The notes under the pieces are model-generated. The model worked only from the letters and a program-made list of their open reading frames with translations, made no database searches and was not told the DNA's origin. From CBIFVZ01 sp966185765 (GTDB lineage: Bacteria > Pseudomonadota > Gammaproteobacteria > Enterobacterales > Enterobacteriaceae): a DNA stretch of 64,000 nt. Positions 61,398 through 64,000 of the stretch are shown here, one piece after another. The stretch spans positions 1 through 64,000 of the forward strand of contig CBIFVZ010000005.1 in the NCBI GenBank assembly GCA_966185765.1, read 5' to 3'. Numbering within the stretch: the stretch's first letter is position 1; every line of letters begins with the position of its first letter. Position numbers and translations under genes: made by a program.

Positions 61398-62423
61398 TTA
61401 CACGCGGTCCACTCGGTCAGTCGTGACCGCAGGTAACGGCTGGGTACGACGACCCACCTTACCCATCACGCCCGCAATGACGGCTTCAATAATCAGTAAG
61501 AAGAACGCAAACCAGGCAGCTTTCGCCGTGGCAGCAGCAGCTTTATCCGCTGCTTCACGCGCTTTCTGTTCAGCCTGTTTTTTCAGCTCTTCATATTTGG
61601 CGCGTGCCGCCTGATAGCTTTTCTCGGTCTGGTTCACAATTTGTTCAGCTTCGGCATCCGTTTTACCGGTACGCGCTTTGATGATGTTTTTCAGCGCTTC
61701 GCGGTCAGCGGCCTGGAAGGTGTCTTCATTACGGCTAATCAGACCCTGGATAAAGCCAGTGATGTCAGTATCGGCTGTCTGCGGATGATTTGCCGTGCTG
61801 GCGGCCTGGTCCTGCGCATTATCCACCTCGTTTTCCGCCCGCTGCTGGAGTTGCTCCGGCTGTAGCTCAGGCTTGCCGGTCTGGCGCAGCGTGGTAGTGA
61901 GTTCATTTTGCAGATCATCGAGATTGATATTGTTCTCGTTGAGCTGCTCTTTAACCATTTGCGTCGCCTGTGGTGCAACAGCGCTGATACCGGAACCGAC
62001 CGTTTTCAGCCCTGCGCCCACCACATTGGCCGCACCGGTTACTACGCTGTTGGCGAGCATAGACATCAGTACCAGGCATACAATGGTGTTAAAACCAAAC
62101 ATTAACACCCCATGTAGCGCACCTTCACGCGGCGCCAGACGACCGCTGAAATAGCCCCCTGCGGCAACCGAAATCAGCATACTAATGCCGGTCCAGATAG
62201 CCGCGCCCGTACCCAGGCCATCGACCGGATTTTGCTCTTTGAGCGGATCAACCGTGCTGGCCCCGACCGCGACGCCAAGCAGTTGCAGCAATAAGTAAAT
62301 GACTATTGAAATAATCACACCCGCGAATACCGCACTCCACGAAATGCGTTTAACAGGAAAACGGTCTGCAACAACGTGGACATCATCGTAATGGCTTTTT
62401 GGATATGAATCTTGAGTCACCAT
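61398..62423 (-). CDS. Membrane protein of unknown function with central coiled coil
   Basis: 341 residues. The N-terminal 140 have about three to four membrane helices (VFAGVIISIVIYLLLQLLGVAVGAS, a Gly-rich segment GGYFSGRLAPREGALHG, and VLMFGFNTIVCLVLMSML). A charged region of about 150 residues rich in Gln, Glu, Ala and Lys is predicted helical, and one last helix spans about 300-322. I do not recognise the family. YrzE/PhnA-like annotations are possible from memory. It converges on flhE and is not a known flagellar part. Confidence 0.75.
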   Translation of the reverse strand: MVTQDSYPKSHYDDVHVVADRFPVKRISWSAVFAGVIISIVIYLLLQLLGVAVGASTVDPLKEQNPVDGLGTGAAIWTGISMLISVAAGGYFSGRLAPREGALHGVLMFGFNTIVCLVLMSMLANSVVTGAANVVGAGLKTVGSGISAVAPQATQMVKEQLNENNINLDDLQNELTTTLRQTGKPELQPEQLQQRAENEVDNAQDQAASTANHPQTADTDITGFIQGLISRNEDTFQAADREALKNIIKARTGKTDAEAEQIVNQTEKSYQAARAKYEELKKQAEQKAREAADKAAAATAKAAWFAFFLLIIEAVIAGVMGKVGRRTQPLPAVTTDRVDRV

Positions 62424-62822
62424 TTCTTCCTCTCCCTTGCACCAGAATAGTTGTGCGCCCCACGCAAATCCGGAATCAATACGTGATCGCTGTCTCTAAG
62501 ATTAGTCTGTCGTTGAAGAAACGACCAAGAAATCGGCCAAAAGCAATGGAATATCTTCACCGACGGGGAGAAGGTGGAGGTTTATTTTAACAAAGTACGG
62601 TTTTCTTCGGTGCCTGCATTGAGTCGCCCGGTACGCCTCTTTGCTCAGTAAACCTCTCATGCGCCCGCGCGTGCAAGCCGCGAGAAACGGGCGCAGCGGG
62701 TAAAAATCAGATGCTATAACACCGTGGATGTCAGCGCATTTATCGCTGGAATAAGAGAGCAATGACGCACGCCTGCTATGGGGAAAATAAAATATATCTT
62801 TGCCAGTAAATGTGCCAGCGTG
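62424..62822. other. Intergenic stretch before the fliR stop, no gene seen
   Basis: About 400 bp between the membrane protein start (minus strand) and the fliR stop. The open frame 62502-62762 has no motif. No terminator with a T-run for the fli operon was found. The region should contain the promoter of the membrane protein gene. Confidence 0.5.
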
Positions 62823-63602
62823 TTACCCCATATCGCCCATAATCAGCGACAGGCGTTCAAACACATCCTGAATCAGGTATTCGGCAAACGGCGCCAGGGT
62901 GTACATCAGAAGGGACATCGCCACCATGCCGATGGTGAGCGTCAGCGGGAAGCCGACCACAAAAATAGACAGCTGCGGTGTCAGGCGGTTAAGCAAGCCA
63001 AGCGTAATGTTGAGCGTGAGCAGAAGCGTAATAATCGGCAGGCCCAGCATCAGGCCGTGGGAAAAGATAATCCCGCCGGTTTTGACAATAGCGAGGAAGC
63101 CCAGGCCATGCAGCGGCTCCGGGTCAACCGGAATGACCGTAAAGCTGTCGGCAAGGATGGAAATCATCCACAGATGACCGTTAAAGGCGAGAAACAGCAG
63201 CACCATCAGCACGTTGATAATACGCGCCATTACCGGCATGTTCGGGCCACCGGACGGGTCAAAGAAGGTTGCGAACGACAGGCCCATTTGCAGGCCGATG
63301 ATTTCACCGGCGTTGCGCACGGCGGCAAAAATAAACTGCATGGTCACGCCAATAGCCGCGCCAATCACAATTTGTTGCAGCCCCACCCACAGGCCGGTCA
63401 CGGTGACAATATCGATATGCACCGGCGGCAGCGTCGGCGCCAGCAGAAAGGCAATCAGCAGCGCGAGACCAATCTTCACACGGTTGGTGATTTGCTTCTC
63501 GCTGATGATGGGCGCGGTCATAAACAACGCCAGCACGCGCACGCTCGGCCAGAAATACTGGCTTAACAGCATGTTCACCTGCGAGATATCGATATCGTAC
63601 AT
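62823..63602 (-). CDS. fliR: Flagellar export gate protein FliR
   Basis: 259 residues with about six membrane helices. Part of the FliPQR export channel core. Conserved segments include SVRVLALFMTAPIISEK, GLQMGLSFATFFDPSGG and LGLLNRLTPQLSIFVVGFPLTL. One base separates its start from the fliQ stop. It is the last gene of the fli operon seen here, whereas in E. coli rcsA follows. Confidence 0.96.
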   Translation of the reverse strand: MYDIDISQVNMLLSQYFWPSVRVLALFMTAPIISEKQITNRVKIGLALLIAFLLAPTLPPVHIDIVTVTGLWVGLQQIVIGAAIGVTMQFIFAAVRNAGEIIGLQMGLSFATFFDPSGGPNMPVMARIINVLMVLLFLAFNGHLWMISILADSFTVIPVDPEPLHGLGFLAIVKTGGIIFSHGLMLGLPIITLLLTLNITLGLLNRLTPQLSIFVVGFPLTLTIGMVAMSLLMYTLAPFAEYLIQDVFERLSLIMGDMG

Positions 63603-63603
63603 G

Positions 63604-63873
63604 TCAGCCGATGATATACGGCAGGCTGTTAAACAGCGTGCGCATATAATCCAGGAACATATTGAGCAGCGTCGGGCCTGCGCACACCACGGTCAGGGTC
63701 ACCGCCAGGATTTTCGGGATAAATGACAGCGTCATTTCGTTAATCTGGGTCGAGGCCTGCAAAATACTGACGATAAGACCGGTCAGCAGGGCCGCAATCA
63801 GCATGGGCGCGGCCATAGATAGCCCGATACGCATGGCCTGGTAGCCAAGCGCCATTACGCTTTCAGGAGTCAT
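63604..63873 (-). CDS. fliQ: Flagellar export gate protein FliQ
   Basis: 89 residues, the exact family length, with two membrane helices (LSMAAPMLIAALLTGLIVSI and ILAVTLTVVCAGPTLLNMFLDY). Typical start TPESVMALGYQAMRIGL. Builds the FliPQR channel together with FliP and FliR. Thirteen bases separate it from fliP. Confidence 0.96.
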   Translation of the reverse strand: MTPESVMALGYQAMRIGLSMAAPMLIAALLTGLIVSILQASTQINEMTLSFIPKILAVTLTVVCAGPTLLNMFLDYMRTLFNSLPYIIG

Positions 63874-63885
63874 GGTAAGTCCTCG

Positions 63886-64000
63886 TTAACTGAAGAAGCT
63901 TTGCGCAAGCGAGCCGGTGAGCAGCTGCCAGCCGTCAACCAGGACAAACAGCATGAGCTTAAAGGGCAACGCAATGTTGGCCGGTGGCACCATCATCATA
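63886..64000 (-). CDS. fliP: Flagellar export gate protein FliP (3' end only)
   Basis: Only the last 37 codons lie in the window, in the frame starting at base 63999 and reading left. The translation ends PFKLMLFVLVDGWQLLTGSL and then AQSFFS before TAA (63886-63888). This matches the C-terminus of E. coli FliP closely. The gene continues past the right edge. Confidence 0.92.
   Translation of the reverse strand, partial: MMMVPPANIALPFKLMLFVLVDGWQLLTGSLAQSFFS

Noticed and set aside
62502..62762. 86-codon minus-strand open frame before fliR
   Set aside because: No motif and no ribosome binding site. Composition unlike the neighbours.

Overview
The window is from a motile, fimbriated member of the Enterobacteriaceae. 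Formate dehydrogenase, selC and flagellar/chemotaxis proteins all read as close relatives of the E. coli and Salmonella proteins, and the operons have enteric layouts. The genus cannot be fixed from the sequence alone. No insertion sequence, integrase, phage gene or CRISPR array was seen.

Left edge (1-3477): the end of fdoI, then fdhE, a secreted alpha/beta hydrolase and the selenocysteine tRNA selC. After selC comes a gene-poor stretch and a regulatory module (3478-6857): a PapI/FaeA-like regulator, and divergently a MarT-like membrane wHTH regulator with a FidL-like partner. This recalls Salmonella SPI-3, which also sits at selC.

7458-19291 (minus strand) is the most unusual part. Two short Cys-rich peptides with double-glycine leaders are followed by a strong terminator hairpin. 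Then come, almost without gaps, a membrane-anchored DsbA-like protein, an LpxL-like acyltransferase, a C39-peptidase ABC exporter, MacA, MacB and a NodT/TolC-type outer membrane lipoprotein. The operon ends with a small fatty-acid module: ketosynthase, MaoC-type dehydratase, acyl carrier protein and ketoreductase. The layout suggests a ribosomal peptide that is cleaved, disulfide-bonded, possibly acylated and exported in two steps. This is inference and I know of no described system that matches it.

19372-26902 (minus) is a chaperone-usher fimbrial operon in the order major pilin, pilin, usher, chaperone, pilin, adhesin, pilin, followed by a LuxR-type regulator. 27668-32439 (minus) is a complete type I secretion system (TolC-like, HlyD-like, C39 ABC exporter) with no substrate gene beside it.

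33468-42622 (plus) holds two paralogous AIDA/MisL-type autotransporter adhesins with near-identical translation starts, C-terminal halves and terminators. The first has about ten tandem 147-bp repeats. 43263-44733 (minus) is a cytoplasmic wHTH regulator with an orphan YbhF-like ABC ATPase. 45464-49750 (plus) holds a LuxR-type response regulator, a diguanylate cyclase and a CSS-EAL phosphodiesterase. 50154-51992 holds an EamA transporter and a ProC-type reductase.

52221-61233 (plus) is a chemotaxis/flagellar run: MCP, cheR, cheB, cheY, cheZ, flhB, flhA, flhE, with a sigma-28-type promoter before the MCP. A membrane protein of unknown function converges on flhE. The right edge is the 3' end of a fliP-fliQ-fliR operon on the minus strand.

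Overall, 5-50 kb is an accessory surface region (adhesins, secreted peptides, export, c-di-GMP control) between conserved respiratory and flagellar genes.
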